NCBI RefSeq assembly: GCF_003933735.1
Contig: NZ_RSED01000007.1
Location: 232,487-296,486, forward strand
Direction of reading: 5' to 3'
Length of the DNA: 64,000 bases
DNA from: Aquabacterium soli
GTDB taxonomy: Bacteria; Pseudomonadota; Gammaproteobacteria; Burkholderiales; Burkholderiaceae_C
Part shown: piece after piece, positions 1 to 9,005 of the stretch
How the letters are laid out: every line of letters begins with the position of its first letter
Position numbering within the stretch: the first letter of the stretch is position 1
Notes under the pieces: generated by a model
Databases searched by the model: none
Told to the model about the DNA's origin: nothing
The model's input: the letters and a program-made list of their open reading frames with translations, nothing else
Made by a program: the position numbers and the translations under genes

Positions 1-109
1 CGTAGATCGTGTCGCCCACCTTGACGGCTTGGGCATAGCCATAGGCATCCTCCCACGGCACACCGTGGTTGGCGATTTGCTTCGACTGAGGCGTTGTGGT
101 CTGGGTCAT
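1..109 (-). CDS. RidA/YjgF/Rid-family protein, N-terminal fragment (runs off the window)
   Basis: Thirty-six codons are visible, beginning with ATG at 109-107 on the minus strand and continuing past the window edge. The segment ending in YGYAQAVKVGDTIY matches the conserved N-terminal strand of the Rid family, whose members deaminate reactive enamines and imines or have related hydrolytic roles. It lies 62 nt downstream of the cysteine hydrolase on the same strand, so the two are probably co-transcribed. The subfamily cannot be assigned because the conserved arginine and the C-terminal half are outside the window. Confidence 0.7.
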   Translation of the reverse strand, partial: MTQTTTPQSKQIANHGVPWEDAYGYAQAVKVGDTIY

Positions 110-171
110 TTCAAAATCCTGGATAAAAATGGCAACTCGCCAAGAGGCGGGGTTGCCCCGCCTCAAAGTCG

Positions 172-873
172 TCAACGCTCGATGACAGCAGCGTGAACAG
201 GCGCGAGCGATTCGTGCTGGGTCTGCGTGCGTTGAGCCGCCTTGTGAACCATGGTGTAGGCGTAATCGACGCCCATGCCATAAGCGCCAGAGTGCTCCTT
301 GGCGACTTTCATGACGGCGTCGTATGTGTCGCGGTTCTTCCAGTCGCGTTGCCATTCCAGCAGGACTTGCTGCCAGGTCACTGGCACCACGCCGGCTTGC
401 ACCATCCGTTGCATGGCGTAGTCATGCGCGTCCTTCGTGGTGCCGCCCGACGCGTCGGCGACCATGTATATCTCGTAGTTCCCTTCAAGCATCGCGCACA
501 AGGCGAAGGTGGTGTTGCAGACCTCGGTCCACAGGCCCGCGACGATGACCTTCTTGCGGCCGTTGGCGGCCAGGGCATCGCGTACCTTCTGGTCGTCCCA
601 CGAGTTCATCGAAGTGCGCTCCAGCGTCTTCTTCTCGGGAAAAACGTCGAGCAGTTCGGGATAGGTGAAGCCGGAGAAAGTCTCGGATTCAACCGTGGTG
701 ATGGTCGTGGGGACGTCGAAGATCCTGGCAGCCTTGGCCAGGCCGATGACGTTGTTCTTCATCGCTTGTCGGTCCATCGACTGCACACCGAAGGCCATCT
801 GGGGCTGATGGTCGATGATGATCAGCTGACTGTTCTTGGGTGTCAGGACTTCAAGTTTGGCTTGGGAGGACAT
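172..873 (-). CDS. YcaC-like isochorismatase-family cysteine hydrolase
   Basis: A 233-residue protein of the isochorismatase-like cysteine hydrolase superfamily. The catalytic Asp is in LIIIDHQPQM near residue 20, and the nucleophilic Cys is in GLWTEVCNTTF near residue 120. The stretch after it (ASGGTTKDAHDYAMQRM, then TWQQVLLEWQRDW) is typical of the YcaC branch, whose physiological substrate is not settled. The reading frame is open upstream for another 106 codons. I chose the ATG at 873 because homology begins there; the upstream codons are compositionally noisy. A RidA-family gene follows on the same strand, which suggests a small metabolic or detoxifying operon. A 23-bp inverted repeat lies about 50 nt upstream. 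Confidence 0.88.
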   Translation of the reverse strand: MSSQAKLEVLTPKNSQLIIIDHQPQMAFGVQSMDRQAMKNNVIGLAKAARIFDVPTTITTVESETFSGFTYPELLDVFPEKKTLERTSMNSWDDQKVRDALAANGRKKVIVAGLWTEVCNTTFALCAMLEGNYEIYMVADASGGTTKDAHDYAMQRMVQAGVVPVTWQQVLLEWQRDWKNRDTYDAVMKVAKEHSGAYGMGVDYAYTMVHKAAQRTQTQHESLAPVHAAVIER

Positions 874-1209
874 GTTCGTTCCAGAGGGAGTTGTAGAGCT
901 GAGCCCACGGTTGGGGCAGCGGCCTTCGCGAGCGAGTTGAGCTCGCGAGTCCATGGGGACGTCGGCAGAATAGGTTTCCAGGCAGCCCTTGCCATCTCCA
1001 CTTCGACATAGAGAGACGGTGCAGCCGCGCACAGAATCACGCCGATCCCGGCAGCGCCCGCGCTTTTCGCTCCTACGGCTTGGGTCGGCATCTTTCGATG
1101 GAGGGATGTGTGCCGACGGGAAGTCGGCCACCATCGGCTCGTGGAAGGAGCATCGCCGGTCAGCGTTGCACTGCGCTTTCCTGTGTTCCACGTATCAGAC
1201 GCGAACTCG
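874..1209. other. divergent intergenic region of about 336 bp
   Basis: This gap separates the leftward cysteine hydrolase from the rightward ParS-like gene, so it should hold both promoters. I see no convincing protein in it. The only ordered element is an inverted repeat at 926-948. If the rightward gene uses its earlier possible start at 1108, the gap shrinks to about 234 bp. Confidence 0.5.
926..948. promoter_or_regulatory. 8-bp inverted repeat, possible operator
   Basis: TCGCGAGC, seven bases, then GCTCGCGA: a perfect dyad about 50 nt upstream of the cysteine hydrolase start. It could be a repressor site for that gene or a weak hairpin in its leader. No regulator gene for it is visible in the window. 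Confidence 0.3.
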
Positions 1210-1614
1210 ATGCTTCTTACCGACGACCGATTCAATGACTTGTGCGAGGCCTTTCGGTCGACGGGCGGTGTCATTGGGGCAGAGGAACTGGCGAGCACCC
1301 TGCAGCGCTCGCACGGACAAGGCGTCGGACTGGTCGCGCGCTGGATTGTCGACGGGCATCTGATCTCGTTCCACTGGCGAGGCGGCTACTGGATTCCGCG
1401 ATTTCAACTCTTGCCGACCGCGGAGCACATCGCGCCACAGCTGCCCCCGGTGCTCGCGGAGCTCCCGCACACGAGCGATGCCCTGTCAAGAGCTGAATGG
1501 TTTGCCGATGCGAACGCTGCTCTTGACGGGGAAAGGCCATGCGATGTTCTGGCGAGGGCACCGCAACGTGTTCGCGAAGCCGCCAGAATGCTGCGCTTTG
1601 CCGTCGATGGTTGA
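1210..1614 (+). CDS. small protein with ParS/MbcA-like C-terminal segment
   Basis: A 134-residue protein from ATG 1210; an in-frame start at 1108 would add 34 residues. The C-terminal part (WFADANAALDGERPCDVL, then a helix) resembles the toxin-binding segment of Xre/MbcA/ParS-type antitoxins, which has a tryptophan-led loop followed by a P-x-D-LL motif. The N-terminal half looks like a small helical domain (STGGVIGAEELASTL) that could be a helix-turn-helix, but I cannot show it. No RES-domain or other toxin gene is next to it, so it may be a stand-alone regulator rather than half of a toxin–antitoxin pair. The family call is tentative. Confidence 0.55.
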   Translation: MLLTDDRFNDLCEAFRSTGGVIGAEELASTLQRSHGQGVGLVARWIVDGHLISFHWRGGYWIPRFQLLPTAEHIAPQLPPVLAELPHTSDALSRAEWFADANAALDGERPCDVLARAPQRVREAARMLRFAVDG

Positions 1615-1650
1615 CTGCAAGCGCATGGGGGCACGTGGAAGAAGGGGCCG

Positions 1651-1666
1651 CTATACAAAGGTATAG
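1651..1666. promoter_or_regulatory. CTATAC-N4-GTATAG palindrome, possible regulator site
   Basis: A perfect 6-bp dyad with a 4-nt spacer in the 253-bp gap between the ParS-like gene and the large kinase gene, about 200 bp upstream of the kinase start. Nothing else in this gap looks coding. Confidence 0.3.
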
Positions 1667-1867
1667 TGGTCCTTCGGGTTGCGGTCGTGCAGCATGGGCC
1701 AATGAGCGTGCAGAATCGACGTCGGGTCGACTCTCCCTGCTTCTGCAGGATGTACCGACCTCACGCCATCTGTGGCCACCGCGTGCTGGGCTTTGAAACA
1801 ACCGCTCAATGACAAGGTTTCCAGATGGCCGGCAACCAGTCCACAAGCTCCGCGTGGTCACCCGTGC

Positions 1868-4800
1868 ATGCTAGACCCGTCTCCTTCGCTGCCCTTTTCT
1901 GTTGCTGACGCGCTGACAAGCGGTCGTGACGCCCAGTGTCCACTCGACGTTTCGGAGTTGCGCCGCGACGCCTGGACGCGGCTCTTTCGCGCACGCCACG
2001 GCGACAGGCACGACACCTCCCTGGTGCTGGTCGCCGATACCCATGCGCCTGACTTCGTCCGGCAGCGTCTGCGCCGGGCGGCAACGTTGTCACCGATGCT
2101 GTCTGGAGACTTCGCTGTTCAAGCCCAGCGATTGCTGGAGACGGATGCGGGCATGTGCCTCGTGTTGGACGACCCAGGCGGGCAACTGCTTGAGCATCCG
2201 ACCTTGCGGGAACGCTCCGTCGGCGACGCGTTGCGCCTTGTCCGCGGCATCGCCGAGGCGGTGGCCAGCAGCCACGCTCGCGGCTGCGTGCACAACGACC
2301 TGCGGCCCGCGAACGTGCTGACACGCGACGATGGCCGAGCCTGGCTGCTGGGTTATGGCCGGGCGTCGTGCGCCGACGAGCCATCAGCGCCACTGGTTCT
2401 CACGGACGCAGCAGATTCGCTACCGTACATGTCGCCGGAGCTGACCGGCCGCATGAATCGGCCGGTTGACGAACGAAGCGACCTGTACTCACTGGGCGTC
2501 ATGCTGTATGAGTTGCTGGCGGGTGATTTGCCGTTCACGGCCCACAGCCCGATGGAGTGGGTTCACTGTCATGTCGCACGTGAGCCGTTGAAGCTGTCTC
2601 AGAAGGTTCCAGACTGCCCGCTGATGGTGCTCGGTATCGTTGACCGGCTGCTCGCCAAGGCCGCCGAGGACCGCTACCAGACGGCCGGTGCACTCATCGA
2701 AGACCTTGACCGGGCCATCTCCGATTGGCATGCACACGATGGGGCTGCCGTCGTTTCCGCGGCAGAACACCTGCAGCGGCTCGCCGCTCCCCAGCGTCTG
2801 CGCGACCGGACAAGCCAACTCGATGCGCTGAAGGCCGCCTACGAGCGTGTCGGCAAATCCGGTGCGGTGGAGCTTGTGCTGGTGAGCGGCGCTTCAGGTA
2901 TCGGCAAGTCGGCGCTCGTCCATGAGCTGCGCCGCCACGTCTCGCAGCAAGGCGGACTCTTTGCATCGGGCAAGTTCGAGCAAAGCCAGAACGACGCCCC
3001 GTACGCCACATTGGCCCAAGGCTTTGGCGCCTTGCTGGCCGATGTGTTGCTGCTGGATGAGGCCCAGCGCGCGCACTGGCGGAGCAAGCTCGGGGCCGCA
3101 TTGGGCGTGAATGCCGTCAGCCTGCAGGGAACATTGCCCGAACTGGCGGCGCTGCTGGGACCCATCAACGCAGCGCCCGATCTTTCTCCGACCGATGCCG
3201 CCACGCGATTCCGGATGGCGATGGCCAATCTGGTCACGGCCCTGGTGGACGCCGGCCAGCCCCTCGTGCTGTTCATTGACGATCTGCAGTGGCTTGACGA
3301 ATCGACGCTGGATGTCCTGCAGCACCTCATGTCGAGTGGTGAGCCATGCCGCTGGCTCTTCATTGGCGCCTACCGCACCAATGAAGTCGGTGCCGAGCAT
3401 GGGCTGCACAGGCTCATCGGCACGGCTCAAGCACAGGGCGTGCGCACGACAGAGTTGCCGCTCTCAGCGTTGCCCGTCTCAGAACTCCGCAATCTGCTCG
3501 CAGAAACTCTGGACATGGCCCCGGAACGCGTGGCTTCGCTTGCCAGCTACCTGGCCGAATGCACAGGCGGTAATCCATTCTTCTCACTTCAGCTGATCCG
3601 GGCCCTGGCTGACGATGGCCTGCTTCATTTCGATGCCGCAAGCCAGGCCTGGAACTGGGACCTTGGCGCCATCAAGGCTCATGAACAGAAGAATGATGTC
3701 AGGGAGTTCCTGATCGCCAAGCTGGCGCGCCTGCCCGACGACCTGCGCTACCGCATCGAGACGCTGAGCTGCTTCGGCTCATCAGCCAACACGCGCTGCA
3801 TGGCGGTCGCCTGCGACGTGGAGATGGATCAGTGCGGTGTCTATGCGGATGCTGCTGAGCAGGGGGGCTTCATCACCAAGACCGAGGGTGGGTACCGTTT
3901 CGCGCACGACCGCATCCAGGAGGCCGCCTACGCGCTCATTCCGGAGGCGGACAGACCGCGCAGGCATCTTGAGATTGCACGCCGCTTGTGCGCGAACCTG
4001 ACAGACGACGAGGTCAAGACACACATCTTCGACATCGCGAACCAACTCGCACCCGGCATAACGCTCATAGAAGAGCATGAACGGCTGCGCGCCGCCGCTC
4101 ATTTCAAGGCTGCAGGCGAACGTGCCAGGGCTGAGACGGCGTACGCCGCGGCGCTGCGGCATTTCGAACACGCCGATGCGCTGCTGGGCAGCGACCGTTG
4201 GACCTCCAGTTACGCACTCGCACTGGCCGTGGCCATCGGCATGGCGGAATGCCGATTCCTGCTCGGAGAGATGCACGCGGCAGAAGCGCTGTTGCTGGAT
4301 GTTCAAGACCACGCACGAAACACCGTGGACCGCGCAGACGTGACCTGGCGGCAGGTCACGCTCTACACGGCGCTGGACCGCAGCGACGAGGCCATCCGCA
4401 CCTGCCTGCGCTTCCTTGGGACAGCAGGCGTCGAGATTCCGCCGCATCCAGAAGACGCAGAGGTTGAGCGGGAATACCAGGCCATGGTCGAGCAGCTCGA
4501 TGCCCTGGGTGGTGCACGTGCCCTGCTGACACTGCCGGCGGCAAGCGATCCGGCACAGCGCGCGGTGCTGGATGCCTTGGCGGCGATGCTTCCCCCAGCC
4601 TTCTTCAGCGATGCCAACCTGGTCTGCTATGCCCTGTGCCGCATGGCGCGCCTGAGCCTGGCGCACGGCAACGGCGATGCGTCGGCGCTGGCCTATGCTT
4701 ACCTGGGCATGGTCATCAGCCACCGCTTCGATGCGTATGCCTTGGCCTTTGAGCTGGGGCGTGTCGGTTATGAGCTGGTCGAGCGCAACGAAGGCAACCG

Positions 4801-6907
4801 CTACCGTGGACGGGTCTACATGACCTTTGCGTACCACGTCAGCGCCTGGGCCAAGCCGCTGGGCAACAGCCTGGACCTGCTGCGTCAGGCCTATCGCATC
4901 GCACGCGATGGCGGCGACGTGACCTACGCGGGCTTCAGCTCCTGCACGCTTGTGACCAGCCTGCTGTCGCACAGCACCCACCTGGCGGATGTGCAAGCTG
5001 AAGCGCGTGAACGCCTGCGCTACGTGTCCCATGCCAAGTTCGGCCTCGTGAGCGACATCATGACTGCGCAGCTGCAGCTGATCGCCACACTGCGTGGCCA
5101 GACACGCGACATCGGATCGTTCGACGACGAGCACTTCTCGGAGGCAGAGCACGAGGCCCGGCTGATGGCCGACCGCAACCTGGACATCGCCCGCTGCTGG
5201 TACTGGATACGCAAGGCCCACGCGCGTTTCATGACCAACCGCTTCGAGGAGGCTGAGGAGGCGTTGCAGCAGGCCGAGCCGCTGCTGTGGACATCCACGG
5301 GCCATTTCGAAATGGCGCAGTACCAGTTCGGTGCCGCGCTCACACGGACGGCCTGTTGCCATGGCATGCCGCAGGCGCACCAGGATGCATTGATGTCCAA
5401 AGTGCAGACACACCTCAACCAGTTGCGAACCTGGGCCGTCCATTGCCCGGATACCTTTGGTTTTCGCGTGTCGCTGGTGGAGGCCGAGATGGCCGGCGTA
5501 CAGGGCCGGATGATGGAGGCGATGCAAGGATACGAGCGTGCGTTGGCGCAGGTGCATCAGAAGGCCCCGCAACACATCGCCCTGACGCTGGAGACCGCGG
5601 CGCGCTTCTATCGGCGCAACGGGCTCGGTAGAACCGCGCAGAGTCTGCTTGCGCAGGCGCGCGACTTGTACCAGCGATGGGGCGCAGATGGCAAGGTCGC
5701 ACAGCTTGAACGCGACTTCCCGGACATCCGCCCCACTGGCCTGCCGCGTCAAGTGTCTGAGGTGGCGCCAAACCCGTTTCAGGATGCCGATGCGGCTTCC
5801 ATGCTCAAGACGTCCCAGGCCGTCAGCCATGATGCGGGCCTGGACGAACTGATGCGGGCGCTGATGGAAATTGCGCTGGAACATGCGGGCGCCAACCGGG
5901 GGGTGCTGATCCTGCCCAAGGGCGACCAGCTGCGCATCGAGGCACTGGCACGGTTTGGCGCGGATGGCGCGGAGGTCGGTCTGCAGTCCGTGGCCGTCGC
6001 TCCGACGGACCTGCCCCTTGCCGTGCTGCACCACGTCATCCGCACGGCGGGAGCGGTGCTGCTGGACGACGCTCGTGAATCAGATGAGTTTTCCAAGGAC
6101 CCCTACATCGCCGAAGGCCGATGCCGGTCGGTGCTGTGCCTGCCGCTGATCCGGAAAAACGAGCTCATCGCCGTGCTGTACCTGGAGAACAGCCTGGTCA
6201 GCCATGTGTTCACGCAGTCCCGCGTGGCTCTGCTCAACCTGCTGGTCGTCACGGCTGCGCTCTACATCGAGAACGCCTCGCTGGAGGAGAAGGAGTCGCT
6301 TCTCAAGGAAGTGCACCACCGCGTCAAGAACAACCTGCAGCTGATCAGCAGCCTTCTGAGCCTTCAGGCATCGCGCATTCCCGACAAGGATGTCGCCGAG
6401 CTCTTCGCCGAAAGCCGTCATCGTGTGCGCTCCATGGCCATGGTGCACGAGAACCTTTACCGCGCTGGCAATTTCGCCCGGGTGCCCATGCCCGCCCACA
6501 TCGGCAAGCTGTGCGCGGAACTGTCACACGCCTATGGGATGGCGGCACAGCGCGTCGAAGTGCAGGTCGAGGTCGACGACATCCAGCTTGACCTCGACCG
6601 CGCAGTCTCTTGCGGTCTCATCATCAACGAGCTGCTTTCCAATGCGCTCAAGCATGCCTTCCGGCAGCGAGACCATGGCCGGGTGCAAGTGAGCCTGCAC
6701 CTGGTAGGCGACGGGCAATGCGAGTTGAGCGTTGCGGACGATGGCACGGGCTTGCCAGCCGACCTGGACATCTCGCGCGCGGCCACGCTGGGCTTGCAGC
6801 TTGTCGATGACCTTGCGGCCCAGTTGCGTGGTGAGTTGACCCTGGAGCGGGACGGTGGCGCGCGCTTTCGCATCCGCTTCCCTGTCAACGATGAAGGAGG
6901 TCGGTGA
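1868..6907 (+). CDS. multidomain signalling protein: degenerate Ser/Thr kinase – AAA ATPase – TPR – GAF – HisKA_2 histidine kinase
   Basis: A 1679-residue cytoplasmic sensor of the giant kinase/ATPase/histidine-kinase type. Domains in order: a protein-kinase-like domain (about 1-290) with catalytic loop HNDLRPANVL and MSPELTG; a STAND/AAA_16-type ATPase (about 315-650) with Walker A GASGIGKSA near 341 and Walker B LVLFIDDLQW near 471; a long helical TPR-like region (about 750-1290); a GAF domain (about 1312-1465); and a HisKA_2-type dimerisation domain with EVHHRVKNN near 1481-1489, followed by an HATPase domain (N box INELLSNALKHAF, G box ADDGTGLP). The kinase DFG position reads LGYGRAS and no clear VAIK lysine is seen, so the first domain is probably a pseudokinase. 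ATG 1868 is preferred over the open frame from 1772. The stop lies 2 bp before the next gene's ATG, so the two are co-transcribed and presumably in one phosphorelay. Confidence 0.9.
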   Translation: MLDPSPSLPFSVADALTSGRDAQCPLDVSELRRDAWTRLFRARHGDRHDTSLVLVADTHAPDFVRQRLRRAATLSPMLSGDFAVQAQRLLETDAGMCLVLDDPGGQLLEHPTLRERSVGDALRLVRGIAEAVASSHARGCVHNDLRPANVLTRDDGRAWLLGYGRASCADEPSAPLVLTDAADSLPYMSPELTGRMNRPVDERSDLYSLGVMLYELLAGDLPFTAHSPMEWVHCHVAREPLKLSQKVPDCPLMVLGIVDRLLAKAAEDRYQTAGALIEDLDRAISDWHAHDGAAVVSAAEHLQRLAAPQRLRDRTSQLDALKAAYERVGKSGAVELVLVSGASGIGKSALVHELRRHVSQQGGLFASGKFEQSQNDAPYATLAQGFGALLADVLLLDEAQRAHWRSKLGAALGVNAVSLQGTLPELAALLGPINAAPDLSPTDAATRFRMAMANLVTALVDAGQPLVLFIDDLQWLDESTLDVLQHLMSSGEPCRWLFIGAYRTNEVGAEHGLHRLIGTAQAQGVRTTELPLSALPVSELRNLLAETLDMAPERVASLASYLAECTGGNPFFSLQLIRALADDGLLHFDAASQAWNWDLGAIKAHEQKNDVREFLIAKLARLPDDLRYRIETLSCFGSSANTRCMAVACDVEMDQCGVYADAAEQGGFITKTEGGYRFAHDRIQEAAYALIPEADRPRRHLEIARRLCANLTDDEVKTHIFDIANQLAPGITLIEEHERLRAAAHFKAAGERARAETAYAAALRHFEHADALLGSDRWTSSYALALAVAIGMAECRFLLGEMHAAEALLLDVQDHARNTVDRADVTWRQVTLYTALDRSDEAIRTCLRFLGTAGVEIPPHPEDAEVEREYQAMVEQLDALGGARALLTLPAASDPAQRAVLDALAAMLPPAFFSDANLVCYALCRMARLSLAHGNGDASALAYAYLGMVISHRFDAYALAFELGRVGYELVERNEGNRYRGRVYMTFAYHVSAWAKPLGNSLDLLRQAYRIARDGGDVTYAGFSSCTLVTSLLSHSTHLADVQAEARERLRYVSHAKFGLVSDIMTAQLQLIATLRGQTRDIGSFDDEHFSEAEHEARLMADRNLDIARCWYWIRKAHARFMTNRFEEAEEALQQAEPLLWTSTGHFEMAQYQFGAALTRTACCHGMPQAHQDALMSKVQTHLNQLRTWAVHCPDTFGFRVSLVEAEMAGVQGRMMEAMQGYERALAQVHQKAPQHIALTLETAARFYRRNGLGRTAQSLLAQARDLYQRWGADGKVAQLERDFPDIRPTGLPRQVSEVAPNPFQDADAASMLKTSQAVSHDAGLDELMRALMEIALEHAGANRGVLILPKGDQLRIEALARFGADGAEVGLQSVAVAPTDLPLAVLHHVIRTAGAVLLDDARESDEFSKDPYIAEGRCRSVLCLPLIRKNELIAVLYLENSLVSHVFTQSRVALLNLLVVTAALYIENASLEEKESLLKEVHHRVKNNLQLISSLLSLQASRIPDKDVAELFAESRHRVRSMAMVHENLYRAGNFARVPMPAHIGKLCAELSHAYGMAAQRVEVQVEVDDIQLDLDRAVSCGLIINELLSNALKHAFRQRDHGRVQVSLHLVGDGQCELSVADDGTGLPADLDISRAATLGLQLVDDLAAQLRGELTLERDGGARFRIRFPVNDEGGR
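6894..6900 (+). promoter_or_regulatory. strong Shine–Dalgarno AAGGAGG deciding the next start
   Basis: AAGGAGG lies inside the end of the kinase gene, 9 nt before ATG 6910 and only 3 nt before an in-frame GTG at 6904. The spacing favours ATG 6910 and indicates translational coupling. Confidence 0.75.
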
Positions 6908-6909
6908 GC

Positions 6910-8433
6910 ATGGTCAACATCCTGGTTGTGGAAGACGACCGCATCGTCGCGCGCGACATCCGGCAGCAGCTCGAGGCCATGGGCCATGCCGTGACTGCCA
7001 TGACCGCGGACGGCGCGGACGCCGCAGCGCTGGCGAGCGCATCGAAGGCCGACATCGTCCTCATGGACATCCGGCTGGCCGGGCCGGTGGATGGCATCCA
7101 GGCCGCCCAGACCATCCGTGAGCAGTGCGACATCCCGGTCATCTTCCTGACAGCCTATGCGGACGACGAGACCATCCGCCGGGCCAACCTGACCGAGCCT
7201 TTCGGCTACCTGCTCAAGCCGTTCGAGACCACGCAGCTTCGTACCGTGGTCGAGATGGCGCTTTACAAGCATGCCGCCGAGCGCCGGCTGCGCCAGAGCG
7301 AGCGCCGTTACGCCGCGACACTGGCCAGCATCGGCGACGCCGTCATCGTGGTAGACCCGGGCGCTGTGGTGTCCTACCTCAACCCCGTCGCGCTGCGGCT
7401 CACGGGTTGGACGTCGGCCGAGGTCGCGGGACGCCCTCTTGAAGAGGTGTTCCGCATCGTCGAGGAGACGACGCGTGAGCCCCTGCGGTCCACTGCACTG
7501 GAGGTCCTGCAGGATCCGGAGCAGGGTGCGCCGCTGGTGCGCAATGCCTTGCTGCTCTCCCGCACGGGCGAGGAGTGGCCGGTCGAGGAGCAGAGTACGC
7601 CCCTCGCTGGTGACCGCGAGCCTTCGGCCGGCGCCGTGCTCGTGTTCCGCGAGCTGTCACGCCGCCGCGCCATGGAGCACGCGTTGCGTGTTGCACACCG
7701 GGAGCTTGGGAAGGCCTCCCTGCTCACAAGCATGGGCGAGGTCACGGCCTCGATTGCGCACGAAGTCAACCAGCCGCTGGCCGCCATCGTGACCAACGCC
7801 AGCGCAGGCCTGAACTGGCTTAGAAAGGCCGCGCCCGAGATAGAGGAGGCACGTCAATGCTTGGAGCGCATCAAGTCGGACGGCAGCCGCGCGGGCGAGG
7901 TCATTGCCAGCCTGCGAGCCCTGGTGAAGAGCGCGGCGTCTTCGGTCGACGTGCTGGATGTGCAGTCACTGGTGCTGCAGGCCGTGGAACTGATGCGCCC
8001 TGAGCTGGACCGCCATGCGGTGCGACTGCAGGTGCAGTTTCCCCACCAGCGCCCGCAGGTGCTGGCAGACCGCGTGCAGATTCAACAAGTCCTCATCAAT
8101 CTGATCGCCAATGCCATAGACGCCATGGCAGAGCGGACGACTGGGGGACGAAGCTTGGACATCAGCATGCGGACCGAGGCTGCCGCGAGCAGAGTCCATC
8201 TTGCCATTGGCGATACAGGTTCAGGCCTGCCGCCTGGCGCTGCCAACGACATCTTCAAACCGTTCTTCACCACCAAGGCCGATGGCATGGGCATGGGGTT
8301 GTCCATCTGCCGAACCATCGTGGAAGCGCATGGCGGTACCCTGGTCGCTGCGCCCAGGCTTCCCTGCGGGGCCGTGCTGGCCTTCGACTTGCCGCTGGCG
8401 GCGGGGATGGCAGCGCATCCTGCCACGGGCTGA
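6910..8433 (+). CDS. hybrid sensor: receiver – PAS – FixL-type histidine kinase
   Basis: A 507-residue soluble protein with no membrane segment. An N-terminal receiver (1-120) has the acidic pair ED-D and the phospho-acceptor Asp53 in VLMDIRLAG, with the conserved Lys in LLKPF. A PAS domain follows (about 130-245), then HisKA with SIAHEVNQPLAAI, a FixL/DctB-like H box, and an HATPase (NLIANAIDAM, GDTGSGLP, GMGMGLSICRTIV). A receiver at the N-terminus suggests that it accepts phosphate from the histidine kinase encoded just upstream and passes the signal to a separate receiver, perhaps the convergent gene at 8486-8854. The start is set by the AAGGAGG at 6894. The PAS ligand cannot be predicted. 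Confidence 0.9.
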   Translation: MVNILVVEDDRIVARDIRQQLEAMGHAVTAMTADGADAAALASASKADIVLMDIRLAGPVDGIQAAQTIREQCDIPVIFLTAYADDETIRRANLTEPFGYLLKPFETTQLRTVVEMALYKHAAERRLRQSERRYAATLASIGDAVIVVDPGAVVSYLNPVALRLTGWTSAEVAGRPLEEVFRIVEETTREPLRSTALEVLQDPEQGAPLVRNALLLSRTGEEWPVEEQSTPLAGDREPSAGAVLVFRELSRRRAMEHALRVAHRELGKASLLTSMGEVTASIAHEVNQPLAAIVTNASAGLNWLRKAAPEIEEARQCLERIKSDGSRAGEVIASLRALVKSAASSVDVLDVQSLVLQAVELMRPELDRHAVRLQVQFPHQRPQVLADRVQIQQVLINLIANAIDAMAERTTGGRSLDISMRTEAAASRVHLAIGDTGSGLPPGAANDIFKPFFTTKADGMGMGLSICRTIVEAHGGTLVAAPRLPCGAVLAFDLPLAAGMAAHPATG

Positions 8434-8485
8434 GAGTCCGGTGGGGCTCAGCCCGTGAGCTGCCACTGGCGCTGGGGTAGCCCCG

Positions 8486-8854
8486 CTACTTCTCCAGCGC
8501 TTTCGCCAGACAGTCCATGAGGGCTTCGGTCGTGAAGGGCTTGGTCAGCAGGCAGCACGCGCCGAGGGCATCGGAGCGTTCAGCGTAGCCTCTTGCCTTG
8601 TGAGCGGTCATGAAGATCACGGGCTGTTGGTGGCCGGCCGCGCGCAGGCGTTCGAGCAACTCGAAGCCGTTTGCATCCGGCATGACCACGTCGCTGAGGA
8701 AGCACCCGAACTCTGACAGTCTCGGCGATGCAAGCATGGCTTGAGCATCGCGGAACGCCTCGGACCGTATGTCAAACGACGCCAGAAGGCTGCCGATGGC
8801 TTCTCGTAAGGAGGCGTCGTCGTCAATGATGGCAACGACCGTACCTGCGTTCAA
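8486..8854 (-). CDS. single-domain response regulator (FixJ-type receiver)
   Basis: A 122-residue stand-alone receiver. DDD near 11-13, phospho-acceptor Asp55 in FLSDVVMPDANGFELL, the Thr of FMTAH and the Lys of LLTKPF are all present. There is no DNA-binding domain; the protein ends right after the last helix. No ATG fits the homology start. I placed it at TTG 8854 because a GGAGG lies 7 nt before it and the receiver fold begins immediately after. It is convergent with the hybrid kinase 52 bp away and is its likely partner, either as phosphate sink or as an intermediate acting on another protein. Confidence 0.85.
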   Translation of the reverse strand: MNAGTVVAIIDDDASLREAIGSLLASFDIRSEAFRDAQAMLASPRLSEFGCFLSDVVMPDANGFELLERLRAAGHQQPVIFMTAHKARGYAERSDALGACCLLTKPFTTEALMDCLAKALEK

Positions 8855-8861
8855 AAGAAGG

Positions 8862-8866
8862 CCTCC
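8862..8866 (-). promoter_or_regulatory. Shine–Dalgarno GGAGG in front of a TTG start
   Basis: GGAGG is 7 nt upstream of TTG 8854. It is the only well-spaced ribosome-binding site for the single-domain receiver and decides its start. Confidence 0.65.
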
Positions 8867-9005
8867 ATTGAGAGGCCTGTGTAGCCAACGGAAGAGTAGA
8901 AGGGATGCTGCATGGCCGTGCGTGCGCACTCAAGCGCGGAGGAACAGGCCGCTCGCATCGAATGACCATTCCAGGCATCTTAACTGCTTGGTCTGCCGCG
9001 CACAC

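Noticed and set aside
874..1191. N-terminal extension of the cysteine hydrolase by 106 residues
   Set aside because: The family begins at about ATG 873. The extension is Arg/Ser/Cys-rich and looks non-coding.
3782..6034. A 750-codon open frame antisense to the giant kinase
   Set aside because: The plus-strand frame has clear ATPase, GAF and kinase motifs. The antisense product is Arg/Gln/His-rich without motifs.
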